NCBI GenBank assembly: GCA_024516035.1
Contig: CM044965.1
Location: forward strand, 24,195,665-24,259,664
DNA length: 64,000 bases
Direction: 5' to 3'
From: Bactericera cockerelli
Lineage: Eukaryota > Arthropoda > Insecta > Hemiptera > Triozidae
Position numbers and translations under genes: made by a program. The first letter of the stretch is position 1. Each line of letters opens with the position of its first letter. The notes beneath the pieces are model-generated. The model saw only the letters and a list, made by a program, of their open reading frames with translations. It did not search any database and was not told the DNA's origin. This document shows positions 11,096 to 22,771 of the stretch, piece after piece.

Positions 11096-11890
11096 GAAGG
11101 ATGTGAAGAAATACTATTAGGAGAGGAGGAGGAAGGATGTGAAGAAATACTATTAGGAGAGGAGGAGGAAGGATGTGAAGAAATACTATTAGGAGAGGAG
11201 GAGGAAGGATGTGAAGAAATACTATTAGGAGTGGAGGAGGAAGGATGTGAAGAAATACTATTAGGAGTGGAGGAGGAAGGATGTGAAGAAATACTATTAG
11301 GAGAGGAGGAGGAAGGATGTGAAGAAATACTATTAGGAGTGGAGGAGGAAGGATGTGAAGAAATACTATTAGGAGAGGAGGAGGAAGGATGTGAAGAAAT
11401 ACTATTAGGAGAGGAGGAGGAAGGATGTGAAGAAATACTATTAGGAGAGGAGGAGGAAGGATGTGAAGAAATACTATTATTAGGAGAGGAGGAGGAAGGA
11501 TGTGAAGAAATACTATTAGGAGAGGAGGAGGAAGGATGTGAAGAAATACTATTAGGAGAGGAGGAGGAAGGATGTGAAGAAATACTATTAGGAGAGGACG
11601 AGGAAGGATGTGAAGAAATACTATTAGGAGAGGAGGAGGAAGGATGTGAAGAAATACTATTAGGAGAGGAGGAGGAAGGATGTGAAGAAATACTATTAGG
11701 AGAGGAGGAGGAAGGATGTGAAGAAATACTATTAGGAGAGGAGGAGGAAGGATGTGAAGAAATACTATTAGGAGTGGAGGAGGAAGGATGTGAAGAAATA
11801 CTATTAGGAGTGGAGGAGGAAGGATGTGAAGAAATACTATTAGGAGTGGAGGAGGAAGGATGTGAAGAAATACTATTAGGAGTGGAGGAG
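11096..11890. repeat. 36-bp minisatellite, 22 copies, open on both strands
   Basis: Twenty-two units encode EGCEEILLG(E/V)EE on the plus strand and SSPNSISSHPSS on the minus strand. The eleventh unit has a 3-bp insertion that adds one Leu. Both open frames are long (plus 11090-11944; minus 11985-11011) because the 36-bp period is a multiple of three and the unit has no stop in two frames. An ATG at 11090 has C at -3 and G at +4. The flank at 11890-12070 is degenerate GGAAGGA/GAGAAGGAG. I see no domain or splice sites and favour non-coding satellite. Confidence 0.9.
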
Positions 11891-12070
11891 GAAGGAACTG
11901 AGAAGGAGAAGGAAGGGATTGAGAAGGAGGAAGGAAGGGATTGAGAAGGAGAAGGAGGAAGGAAGGATTGAGAAGGAGGAAGCAAGAGATTGAGAAGAAG
12001 GAAGGAAGGATTGAGGAGGAGAAGGAGGAAGTAAGAAGGAACTAGAATAATGAGGAGGAAGATGGAACAA

Positions 12071-12619
12071 ATAGCAGCGGAATAGGAAGTTTAGAAAGAG
12101 GAAGAGGAGAAGGAGTAAAAGAAGAGAATGTTGAAAGGATTGTTAAAGCATGTATGAAGTTTCTCAAGTTTAAAGCATTTCAATTCACTGTTCCATTTTG
12201 CAGATTTGCAAAATCATACTTATTCACTATCATATTCACTGAAGTATATTCACTAAAGTAAGGTGTTAGCATTTCTTGTTATGATGTGTTTTTTTAATTA
12301 TGTTTGGTGTATTTTTAATGGTGTTTTGCGCTGTTGGTTAATTACTTTAGTAAATATTTTGAAATCATGTGTGTCGGTTGTTTTAGCTTAGGCGGGGCCC
12401 GTCTAGATTAGTTTTTGCTGATGGATTGTACAACATACGGGCACATTTTTCTGCGGTGTTCTAAGGAACCGTGTGTCGTTTTTGATAATGAACTGTGCTT
12501 AAGTGAACAATATGATTAAATGTATTTTTAATGACCAACCTCAGTAGTTTGACCTGGGTTCGAATCAACAGAAATCGTCAGGAAGCAATGAGATTTTGCA
12601 AATCAAGATTTACTTGCAA

Positions 12620-12620
<1 letters not shown>
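12071..12620. other. Non-coding spacer
   Basis: No recognisable gene. At about 12535-12560 there is a partial tRNA-like word (ACCTGGGTTCGAATC) that may be an old SINE head. Otherwise nothing stands out. Confidence 0.45.

Positions 12621-12650
<30 letters not shown>
12621..12650. repeat. (AC)n microsatellite
   Basis: An uninterrupted dinucleotide run of about 15 AC units. Confidence 0.95.
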
Positions 12651-12654
<4 letters not shown>

Positions 12655-13217
12655 ATTAGTTTTCTAACCACTATATTCTCTGGTTTGATGTTCATAATTT
12701 AATTGATTGCTTTTACATCGTTTCTGTGGTTGAGCGGTAAATCGGTGTTGTTCAGATGGCAGAATTTCTCAAAACCGCCCGATTATACGATCAATAAAAT
12801 CATTGCGCTGTTGGCGGCTCCTTAACTTGATGCATAGATCAGGCGCGGCCGGTGCTAAGGAGCTCTGCAGCACCCCCAGATGAAAAGGATATACAAAGGG
12901 TTTTTTTTCTTCTTTTTTTCCCTACGCTATTTGGATTTCTCAAATTGTTAACTCAAATTTATCAAATTATTAATTAAAAACTCTTTATCTTGGTAAGTAC
13001 TTACTTAAGATGGCGACTCTACAAGATCAAATCCTAGCTCGTACACAGTAAAAATATATAACACATTTCTCGAATCGTTAATTCTTAATCAGTAAATGAT
13101 TGACATGGCGAAAAAAATCCATCTTTGTAAGTACGTATACTTAAGATGGCGATTATAAAATCAATTTTGTGGCAGCACCCCCAAGACATTTTCCCACTGG
13201 TCGCACCTGAATTTAAT

Positions 13218-13430
13218 GTACTGGTGGTCAAGTGGTTAACGCGCTAGGCTAGTAATCCAGGTAGCGTAGGGATCCGTTGGTTCGAATCCCACCCAGTTTT
13301 GGTTTTTTCCTCATTAATTTGAATTTGTGACCACATGATAATAAGACTCTGAGGGATAGGTGGTAGGAAATACTTCGAGCATCAACCTCGCCTGGTGGTT
13401 ACCTGTTACCTTCCACTAAAGAGTGTTTTT
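13218..13430 (+). mobile_element. SINE1, full-length copy
   Basis: A good reference copy. The tRNA-like head contains ACTGGTGGTCAAGTGGTTAA (A-box region) and GGTTCGAATCCCACCC (B-box). The body runs GAGTTTGTGACCACA-like to AGACTCTGAGGG. The tail reads ACCTCGCCTGGTGGTTACCT and CACTAAAGAGTGTT. The head does not fold as a complete tRNA. Transcription would be by polymerase III and mobilisation by a partner LINE. Confidence 0.88.
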
Positions 13431-13626
13431 ATTCTGGATTTAATGTATTGAAATGTAATAATAAAACGGTGTTTTATTGAAATTGATTTACGTTGCGTTA
13501 TAAAGTGATATGAAATTCTTACGGAACGGATCATAAATTGAAGTTATTGTTTTCTAATTTGATTGGTTGAGAAATCTGCCTTGTGCTCACTCCAATATTG
13601 ATTTACGTATTAGGTTTAATATTACA

Positions 13627-13818
13627 GTGCACTGGTAGTCGAGTGGTCTGGTAATTCAGGTAGTGTAGGGATCCGTTGGTTCGAATTACACCCAGTGCAT
13701 GAATTTTTCTTCATTGACTGGAGTATATGACCACATAATAAGACTCTGAGGGTTAGGTGGTAGAAAATGCTTTGAGCATTAACCTCGCCTGGTGGTTCCA
13801 CTAAAGAGTGTTATTATT
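13627..13818 (+). mobile_element. SINE1 copy with shortened head
   Basis: Begins GCACTGGTAGTCGAGTGG. About 15 bp of the loop are missing relative to the copy at 13218, and the TACC dinucleotides before TTCC are lost at the tail. It ends CACTAAAGAGTGTTATTATT. Confidence 0.85.
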
Positions 13819-16800
13819 AGAATCTCCAGATTCTGTGCATTCTATCGGCTTGCTAGACTCAGATGATGAGAATATTAACATTCAGTAAAATCCAGCTTTT
13901 ATGTCGCCGTTGAGGTTTTTGCCAGTGGCTGGCGACCTATTTGGAATTTTTAAAAAGTTTTTCTCAGTATGCACAATTACGCTCCTAAATACTAAAATTT
14001 AATATGTATTTGTTGTAATATTATTTGGCTTTACTATAATTGACTGGCCTTGCCTACCAATGCCAAAAAAACAACAACAACAAAAATACCAAAAAGAGAC
14101 TCTGTGCCAAATTGAAAGTCATTTGGTTCAGCCATGGTCCCATTGTCGAGAAAGAGTTGTGTCATCCCTCCGGTGCAATGTTTACATGGGTGTTTTTTGT
14201 TTACTTTCTCAAATTTAACGATCGAGTCTGATCGACAGGGAAAGTGGTTTTTCCTGCTGACATCAAAATTGTCGCTCCGATTGGAAATCAGTTTTTTTCA
14301 CGTGTGTCAAAGCAGAAAAGTGAGAAGTTGTTTTCCTTTTTCTTTCGCATCTTTCCCGATTATTCTTTCCTGGGAGTAATTCTTATTTATCTGAACAAAT
14401 CAATAAGTTGGACCCATGTGATGTGTTCAATTTTCTCCTTCTTATAATAATGTGAAGAAAGTTTCACTTTCTTTGCTTTTCCTAATCCTGAATTTCGATG
14501 TAGTCAAATTTTCTCTTAGTTTCTCTGAGTGGGTTGTGCGTACCGGTGTTTTATCTTGTTTTTTTTGTGAGATTTGAAATTATTAAAAAAAGTTGATATA
14601 TTATTTTACCTTCGAAATCCTTTTTCGGCTGTACGCTAAAGTTGATAATACTTTGCTTTTGAAATCTTTTGTCGGCTGTGCGCTATCGTTATCGATTAGA
14701 TAGGGCCATTTATTGACCTTAAGAAAGCATTCTATAACATTTATTGTGAAATTCAAATCAATTAAAGTGCCCCTTTGAACAACCGTAATCATGGGTTTTA
14801 GTTTCTTCATGTTTTTGCTGTCACTCATCGCGTTGTGAGCTGAAAAGTGGGACAGTGCTATCGAAATTTATTGATCGTCAGAAGTTGAAATCAGTGCGCC
14901 CTCAAGGCGATTCCCTCCGACCTTTTATTTTATCGAGAGTTCTGTGCACAATGTTCATCCTAGTTGAGACTTCGCTGTCAATGATTGTTCAATTTATAAA
15001 ATGAGTGTTCTGTCGATACTGTTCATTTTCTCAGCAGTATTTTTTGTTTAAAGTTTTTAATTTAAAACTGAGAAAGAACTTTCCATTTTCATACGTGACG
15101 AGTTAGTCAAGAAAAGTTACCAGCAACTACATAACAAAACTATAATTTCTAGCAATCTTTCTAATTAGGAAGATAAGTTGGATAACATCAAACTTCTACT
15201 TTTTAACTAAAAGTGAAAATGAAAGTTTCGAGTTTCTAATTTAATCAATTTCATACACTGTGTCTAATTGGTACAAAACTGTCAGATTTTTCGGATATGC
15301 ACGGATAAATTGAACTCTAATTGCTTCTAATCGTCATAATTAAATGATATAAATTATAAATCTTTAATCTAAGTCGTGAGTGTTAAGAAATTCCAGACTT
15401 CTTGTGAAAAAATAAAATTTCAACAAGATTTTGATTGATATCAATGAAAACAGCATATCTAATTGGTTTTAATAATTCATAATCATAATTCATAACCAAC
15501 ATCAAAACAGTATTTAATTTTTACTAGTAGAAATTAACTTTGAACAAGTAAAAGTTTACGTACTACCTTCTCTGTTCCACTTGTATGAACAAACATCTTG
15601 AGATCACTAAAAAGACCAAGTTAATTATAATTAACAAATAAAAAAGACTAAAAACACTTTAATGAAGATCTAGTGAAAACTAAAAAATAAAAATCTTTTT
15701 TCCAATTGAGAAACTGTTGTTCCGGTTTGCCAGCGTTGAAATACCTATTTATATTGATTTTCCCGCCGAAAGCACCAATTACTTCTTTTGAAACAGGCAG
15801 TCAAACTCTTCCGGATATCTTGTATTTTGTCTACATTTCAATTTTCAACATGGGTCTCTCAGGTTTGCTGTTCATCTTCTCCATCATTTTCATTTTCGTC
15901 AATGGAGTCAGAACAGAGAGAGTCAAAACTAAACTTAAACGAATTTAAAATACCCAACCACACACGAAAAAGATGATTCCAAAATTTTCGAAGTGGATAT
16001 TTAAGCAAAAGTGACAACAGCTCGTATTAGCCCGAGCAAGATGATTTTAAAAAACTCTAAAGTGGATATTCAAGGGAAAATAAAAAGTGACCTTTTTTTC
16101 TGAAAACTTTGAAGGGAAAGAAACATGAGAACAATGTCATCGATACTAATTCTTATTACAAACAATGTTAATGGGACCTAAGCTTCTGAATTAAGCTTCC
16201 ACTACTAAGTACTGATGGGTTTTTTAATTTATTATTAAAATAAAATAATTACCTCTTACAGTTTTTATGAAAGACATTCTGAAAGTAAGTAATACCTTTG
16301 ATTCTTAAAGAAAATTTTAGAATAAAGGCCAAATTATGAAACAGGATTAAAGTTAAGATAAGCTAGTCACGGCCTCAATCAAGTCTCTCAAGAGCTTCAA
16401 CCAATCACAGCACACTTAGCCCGACTTGAGGGACAGTCTGGCTTATCTAAACATCCTCTTTTTTTTATTCGGCTCTAAGCATATTCGAAATATCTGTATC
16501 TGGTAGTTTTTTTTCTATTTTTAATGATAACTAGATGCAATTTTATGTTTAGCGATGTAGAGAGTACTTCTGATATTTTTAGTAATACATTACCATCTAT
16601 GTGGGACTAAGAGTACTCGAAAGTATTACCAAGGTGAATATGATGATAATTATGTAGGTCAGGGATAAGTTCAGTACCCATAGATTTCCTTCTTAATTTA
16701 TCTACAGCGTTGGCAAAAATAGAGAAAAATTTTTACGTCATACCTATGTATAGGAAAATTTTATACCGTATAGACTGTATAGAGAAATCACTAGCATTTT

Positions 16801-18084
16801 TTCTAAATGGGGGAAAAAAAGGAGATTTTTTCTTGGATTTATCACCATGCCTTTTCTCAGCAAAGTAGACTAATATTGTTGTTACATATTGTTTTTTTTA
16901 TATACCTAGAAGATATTCTGTGAAAGTACGTCTAAAAGCTCCTGAATTCACTGCTAGATTAAAATATTAATTATGCGTTTATGGTTCGTCGGTTTCAACT
17001 CTAAGCAAAAGCAGACCAAGTTTACTAACAATTGATTCTCTATTGTGTTTGTTTTTTTCAGTACTTTTATTTCTCATGAACTTTTTCTTGATTAATTGCT
17101 CTCAAAGCAAGGACAGACTGTGCCATTTTGATAGCAAATACTTTATCAAGATTCTTTAAACTCCAAACTTTCCAAGTCGTGCGTTACTTGGAAGTTATTG
17201 AATGAATTGTGTTGTTTATAATTTCAAACCATTAATCAAAGTAAATAATCATACTTTTGTTAAAAATATAATAAATTCTTTGTAATTGAATCATAAATAA
17301 TTTAAACTGAAGTGATGTTCTCTGAAGAAAATACATCCCAGAGTCAATAAACTTTGAATCTGTATATATTTTTTTTTTTTTTTTAAGTAAAAAAAAAACT
17401 CTGTAAGTGATAAAAAGAGTTAAAAAACAACTCAGAAGAAATTCCGCGTGTTTTGCTCCAAGACAACCCGGAAATTTTGCCAAGAAAAACACATTTCGAC
17501 CGGTTTGAAGAATTTCGCCACGTTACTCTGCCGCCTATGACACTGCTCAGCTGTTTTCAATGGGAGATAAGTTAAATTTAACACTCTTGAGCAAAAATAA
17601 AGAGAAAGAAGATAATTTTGAAGAGACGCAACAACAGCAAGAACAAAATTTTGCAACCTCAGAGATTCATATTGCAAAGAACGTTTCAGGTGCTCGATGT
17701 TCAAAGACTCTGAGTAGCCAGCCAGCCCACAACCCACACACGTTTGAGATTCTCGTATGTGAAAATAGCATCAGACTTGGACTGTTTTCAATAAAGAATT
17801 TGCCAGTATTGTGCATGTTTTCCATAGCCTCTTGCAAGCCATTCTTCAAGCTGCATTCAGCAACTCTTTTTACAAAATAAAACATATGATAAGCTGTTTT
17901 TAAAGAACTTGAAACAGAAACTTCCTCTGTTTGGTTACATATTCTAGCACCAGCTGAATAGAGCTCGACAAAGTTCATAGATAAACAACAATAAGACTCA
18001 GTTCATGATCTATTCTTCACTCTTGAACTTGAGCCGAAAACACATCCCCAAACTCTTCTATCTCGGACATTGTAAAAACATGAC
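13819..18084. other. Region immediately 5' of milton coding exon 1
   Basis: I find no SINEs in this 4.3 kb, in contrast to the flanks, which fits a promoter/5' UTR region under constraint. Short overlapping open frames on both strands at 17430-17980 have no recognisable domain. A pyrimidine tract followed by CAG (about 17049-17062, GTTTTTTTCAG) could be a splice acceptor of a 5' UTR exon. I cannot place the transcription start. Confidence 0.4.
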
Positions 18085-19915
18085 ATGAGCAATGACGAAA
18101 CAAAACGAGTTCACACGATCACCAGTTCGAGTGTTGCACGAGAAAATGTCGAAGCTCGAGTAAGTCATGCGATCGTTGAAAGTCCCCCAGATGAGGTGTC
18201 TCACCGAAATGGTCGAGAAAACGACGATAGAGAAAGTTCAGATGCACCAAATTATAATCCAGATGCGAAAGAGGAAACTGAAGAAGGTACCAAGAACCCT
18301 CTTGGCGAACCTGTTCCCAAGGTAGCATGCCAAGTACGGTTTACCAGCACTGAAGAGCTGCACGAAAAGTATCCGATCTATTCCGCCAACCTTTTGAACA
18401 TCTGGCGGTCGAACAATGAATTGAGCTCTTCACAAACATCATGCTCACAAAAATCTAATAGTACAAAGAATAATGATAAAGACAAAGTACCTGAAACCGT
18501 TACTGGAGCTAACGTTGACTCAAATGTAGATTTAGTGAAGCATGTAGATTTTAATGAACCCTCAACAGGTGCTTTTGCAGAAAATGTTGAAAGTTTTTTG
18601 CATAGACGAGCTAGCGCTGACTATTTGAACTCCAAACTTCTCGACAACAACTTGAAACTATTGAAATCCAAGTGTGAAGAGAGTGAACTTAACAGAGCGT
18701 TTGATTGTTCAAATAGATTGCTGGAGATCAGGAAATTGTATGGTGAAACCAGTAATGATGGAAAAGATGGTAGCATCCCATTAGAGAGTTCAGATGAAGT
18801 GAGAAGAGCTCCAAGCATTTCATTTCGAGAAACATTTACGAATTTAATTCAAGGATGCAATTACTTTGAACACAAAAGACTGATCCCCTCAGCATTTAGA
18901 AAGACTGAATTGAAAGATTCCGGAAATCATCAAGGTGCCTTTATTGATGAATCTGAAATTGACATATCTGTGAATACCTCACGTGATGGAAACGAGAACG
19001 TTCGGACAAGTCCAGATACTGTAGATAGTGTAAATAACTCTTGTGAATACATTGGAGCAACCAATCAAAATCAATCTGTAAATAAACATGTAGATGAGTC
19101 TATAATTAACATTAGTGAACGAGGCGAACAAAGTATACGGAACAAATCAAAAGATCTAAACGACAAACTAGATCAACGAGAACTTAGATCAAAAGAAACT
19201 TTGGCTACTAAGGACAACACAAAACGTGAGAACCCAATATTCAAAAGAAATACACAAAGCAGCAATGAAATAGCAGGCGTCCATAATAAGTCAATTAAAA
19301 ATGACACCATTATCGACATCGATAACCAAAAATTAGACGCTAAAGATGATGATACATTAGACAGAAATAACGCAAAAAGAACCAAACATAAAGTTGCAAA
19401 TCCGAAAGGAGACATTTCCGACATACCTTTGTGGGACTGTGATGAAAATCAAGACAAACATGAAGCAACGGCTAATCTTTTCGACATGTGTTCGCCGGAA
19501 ACGCAGACATTAGAGACAACTGATTCATATGAAGGCAATCTTTTCCATTCAACAGCTGAAGAAGGCGTTCTCAATGTTTCACCAACGGGATTTTTGCAAA
19601 CATTGGACGGAAGTGATTCGAATCAAGAGATTCTCTTCCATCCAAAAGTTGACGAATCTTCGGTAGGATTTTCGCAAACTTCAGAAACAAACGACACGAA
19701 TCCGTCGACGGGCAAAGACGGCGATTTCGACGCAAGTTCGGCCGTCGAAATCAGTGCGGCGGAGTTGTTGGAAAGTTTGCAGCTGTCCCAATCGAGTGAG
19801 GAGTTGCATGAGAGTGCTGGCGATCAGCCGGACTGCCTGTTTCACCTCACGAATGACGGCAGCCGCGGCTGTGACAACATCCGGCTGAGAGTTATGCTTC
19901 CCGCGCTGAACAAAG
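18085..19915 (+). CDS. milt: milton/TRAK, coding exon 1 (long N-terminal exon)
   Basis: This exon encodes residues 1-610 plus the first base of codon 611. The ATG at 18085 follows an in-frame TAA at 18073-18075 and has G at -3. The exon ends at a strong donor, AAAG/GTAAGT-like (AAAG|GTAAG), with GT at 19916. The peptide is hydrophilic, rich in Asn/Asp/Glu/Ser and largely without predicted structure; it has no signal peptide or membrane segment. Its last 50 residues (SAAELLESLQLSQSSEELHE onward, ending RLRVMLPALNK) look more ordered and are encoded by visibly GC-richer DNA. Exon 2 joins in phase 1 (G|TC = Val). I identify the gene from exons 2 and 3; the N-terminal part is family-variable and I do not recognise it by itself. 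It may be longer than in other milton proteins. Confidence 0.85.
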
Positions 19916-19971
19916 GTAAGTTTCCAACATTCTATTATTCTTCTTATTCTTGATGGTTTTCAAATTATCTA

Positions 19972-20096
19972 TACAGTCGAACCTGGATGTAAGAGAACTA
20001 TTTTCACGTCTATTTACCTCTTTACAAGGGAAAATAACCAATTTTTTATGAGACACCTGAATATAAGATAACTATTTTCAGGTCTATTACCTTCTC
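19972..20096. repeat. Pogo/Tigger-like MITE, left part
   Basis: Begins ACAGTCGAACCTGGATGTAA and repeats AAGAGAACTATTTTCA words. It is split by the foldback element at 20099-21811 and resumes at 21814-21860 (AAGGGAAAATGATCAG). Related sequence is at 32068-32135 (CAGTCGAACCTAGCTATAAG) and reversed at 63270-63380. The CAGTCGAACCT start next to TA resembles ends I know from pogo-type elements. That class assignment is inference. Confidence 0.55.
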
Positions 20097-20098
20097 TA

Positions 20099-21811
20099 CA
20101 GGGTGTCCCGTATACAGATGCAAATATTTTGAGGGTAGGTTCAGCCCACCGTGGACTATCATATGAGCGAAACTTGCAGTGGGGCATTTTGCTTCGTTAA
20201 AGAGTTATGGCCAAATCCCTGTTTTTCCCACAGGTCTAGAGGTCAATTGGATCGATGCACGTTTTTAAAGAAATGATAGCCAGCAAGTAATTTTTGACTT
20301 CATGTATGGATAGTCATGCATATTTCCCTTCAAATGCAGTTGGTTGCATAAAAAAATATTGAAAGACCAGAGAGATATTTAATCATAAGTTCAATACTTT
20401 TCTAAAATTTGATTTTTCCCCTTTTTCCCTTTCGTGAATTTAGAGTACTTCTACAATTGCAATTCTGCGTATCACTAGGTAAAAAAATACCCTTTGCTAT
20501 TTTTTTTCAATAAATACAAAGTTCTTTCAGACGCGTGAAGGAACGAATGAGATACGCCTTATTAAACGGCACCAGAAGGAGAGAAACACATCTATCAAAT
20601 TTTGAATCTGGGTGCTATTGCATTTTGAAGAACACTCGATGCTTGAAGCGGTCTGTGTGACCATTTTTGTGCCAACTGCAAGTTATAAATGAAAATTTTC
20701 TGAGTTCAAATAGTTCTATTAACCAACTATATCAATCAAATCTAATAATTAAAATAACAAGGCGATCAAATTGTTCGGTGGAAGAGAAAGCCACAAGCTT
20801 TAACCTCGCCCTTGGTTCGCTACATATTCTTTTGGGTTCTTTTCATTTCATGTCCTTTGTTGCAGAATGTAGCATGATTGTAGTTTATCAATAAGTATTA
20901 ATATTAATAGTAACCTTAAGGTTGGATGTTCGAGTTTTACCCAAGGTTAATTTTCGGCACTATTTGTTATGTTTTTGATATCATGATTGTGATAAACACA
21001 AAAATGATATTTTTAATTTTTAATCAAAAATGATATTTTTAAAATAAAATGCATTTTTTGTTGTTAGCGCAGAGCCTTTCTCCATGTGTATTCTTTGTCC
21101 ATAATTACACCACTGGTTGCTGCTTTCGTTGCAGCCTCTCTCATTTTTCCTCATGATAACCCTGAGACCCCGTAACCCCATTCACATAAAAGTTCACACC
21201 GACCGACCACTGTGAATGATCAATTTCCCTCTGTTAAACATCCCAGAGCAGTGTATTTATACCTCAAATTACGCGCCAATTCTGTTAAAATTCAGCCAAC
21301 TTTGAATTTTCCATCATGATTCAGAAGTGTTTTTTGAGCTTTGAGTGTACTGCGTTCCATGATCTTTAAAGTAATATAAATGAGCTTTCTTTTTTCTAAA
21401 ACTAAACATAATAGGGTATTTTTTTAACTAGTGATACGCAGAATTGCAACTGTAGAAGTAATTTAAATTCACGAAAGGGAAAAAGGGGAAAAATCAAATT
21501 TTAGAAAAGTATTGAACTTATGATTAAATATCTATCTCTCTGGTCTTTCAATATTTTTTTATGCAAACAACTGCATTAGAAGGGAAATATGCATGACTAT
21601 CCATACATGAAGTCAAAAATTACTTACTGGCTATCATTTCTTTAAAAACGTGCATCGATCCAAGTGACCTCTAGACCTGTGGGAAAAACAGGGATTTGGC
21701 CATAACTCTTTAACGAAGCAAAATGCCCCACTGCAAGTTTCGCTCATATGATAGTTCACGGTGGGCTGAACCTACCCTCAAAATATTTGCATCTGTATAC
21801 GGGACACCCTG
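20099..21811. mobile_element. 1.7 kb foldback element with about 400-bp arms
   Basis: The left arm 20099-20493 is complementary to the right arm 21413-21811 with few differences. It starts CAGGGTGTCCCGTATACAGA and ends TCTGTATACGGGACACCCTG. The TA target duplications are at 20097-20098 and 21812-21813. The 0.9 kb centre has no transposase. It contains an AACCTCGCC word and low-complexity sequence. The single-stranded form would make a very long hairpin. It belongs to the same CAGGGTG-ended group as 5958, 38024 and 53532. Confidence 0.92.
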
Positions 21812-21860
21812 TATAAGGGAAAATGATCAGTTTATAAGAGACACGAAAAATTGGTTCTGA

Positions 21861-22771
21861 CATTTCCTATGCTCCATTCGAATCTCTAGGTAAAAGTAAT
21901 AGTTTCATTACAATATGTATAAGTTTAAATCACAGCACAAAAGCCTCATCGAGCTGTTGGTGGACAGGCAATGTGCGAAGTAAGGCCGCCGCATTGCCTC
22001 TTTGGACGGCTAAAGCGAGTCTCTCTTATAAAAGGCTGACTTGATGTCTCCTGTTATTTCAATCGTACACCACATGAAAATCACTGGGGTTGAGGTCATT
22101 GCACTGAACTGCACTGATGCACTATCAAATCGGTATTCTTGCTTTCTCCCATTGCACATCGCGAAAACTTAAAACAAGTTTTTACCGCAAAACCTGCCAA
22201 TTTAAGCCGCTATCCTTACTACATTGCTTGCCATGAACTTGGCATCCGATTCACCGAAATACAGGTGAATGAGTTGTATTCAAAACTAGACACCTAAAGT
22301 AATTATATTATCGTTTCTGTAAACTTGAACTTAGGAATCTTAGCATGTTGTGATTGTAATGCAACATTTTACCAAAACCAGTCATTTTAGGTATTCATTT
22401 GTCGTAGACTTACCATGTTTTATTTTATATCAATGTCTAACTTCGCTTGAGTTGAAGTGTCTACCTTCAACTCAAGCGACATTTGTCCGTTTGTATGTAT
22501 CTATCTATAATTCTATATGTATGTTTGTAACGTGAGAAAAAGCTGTAATTTTTGTCCAATCGAGCTGAAATTTTCAGGGTATATTCCTTACATGCTTGGC
22601 TATCAATATTTTTGAAAATCTGATAGTGTTATCTAAAGAGTTCTTCCCTTATGTGAACTCTGACGGGAGCTCTGATCAGTTTGATCAACTAGTACGCCTA
22701 TAACCAGTACACTTCTACCACTTGACTTGAGCTTGAATCAAGTTATGTATCACCACCATAACCTAGCTACC
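21861..22771. other. Intronic sequence without clear features
   Basis: No supported feature. A short perfect inverted word CTTCAACTCAAGCG and CGCTTGAGTTGAAG (about 22445-22480) forms a small hairpin. Nothing else was recognised. Confidence 0.45.

Noticed and set aside
11090..11944. 284-codon acidic ORF as a host gene
   Set aside because: It consists almost wholly of a 36-bp tandem repeat that is also open on the other strand, with no flanking protein-like sequence or splice signals.
17432..17978. Overlapping 100-codon frames on both strands upstream of milton
   Set aside because: No recognisable domain, mutually overlapping, no homology impression. Probably chance frames in a 5' UTR or promoter region.
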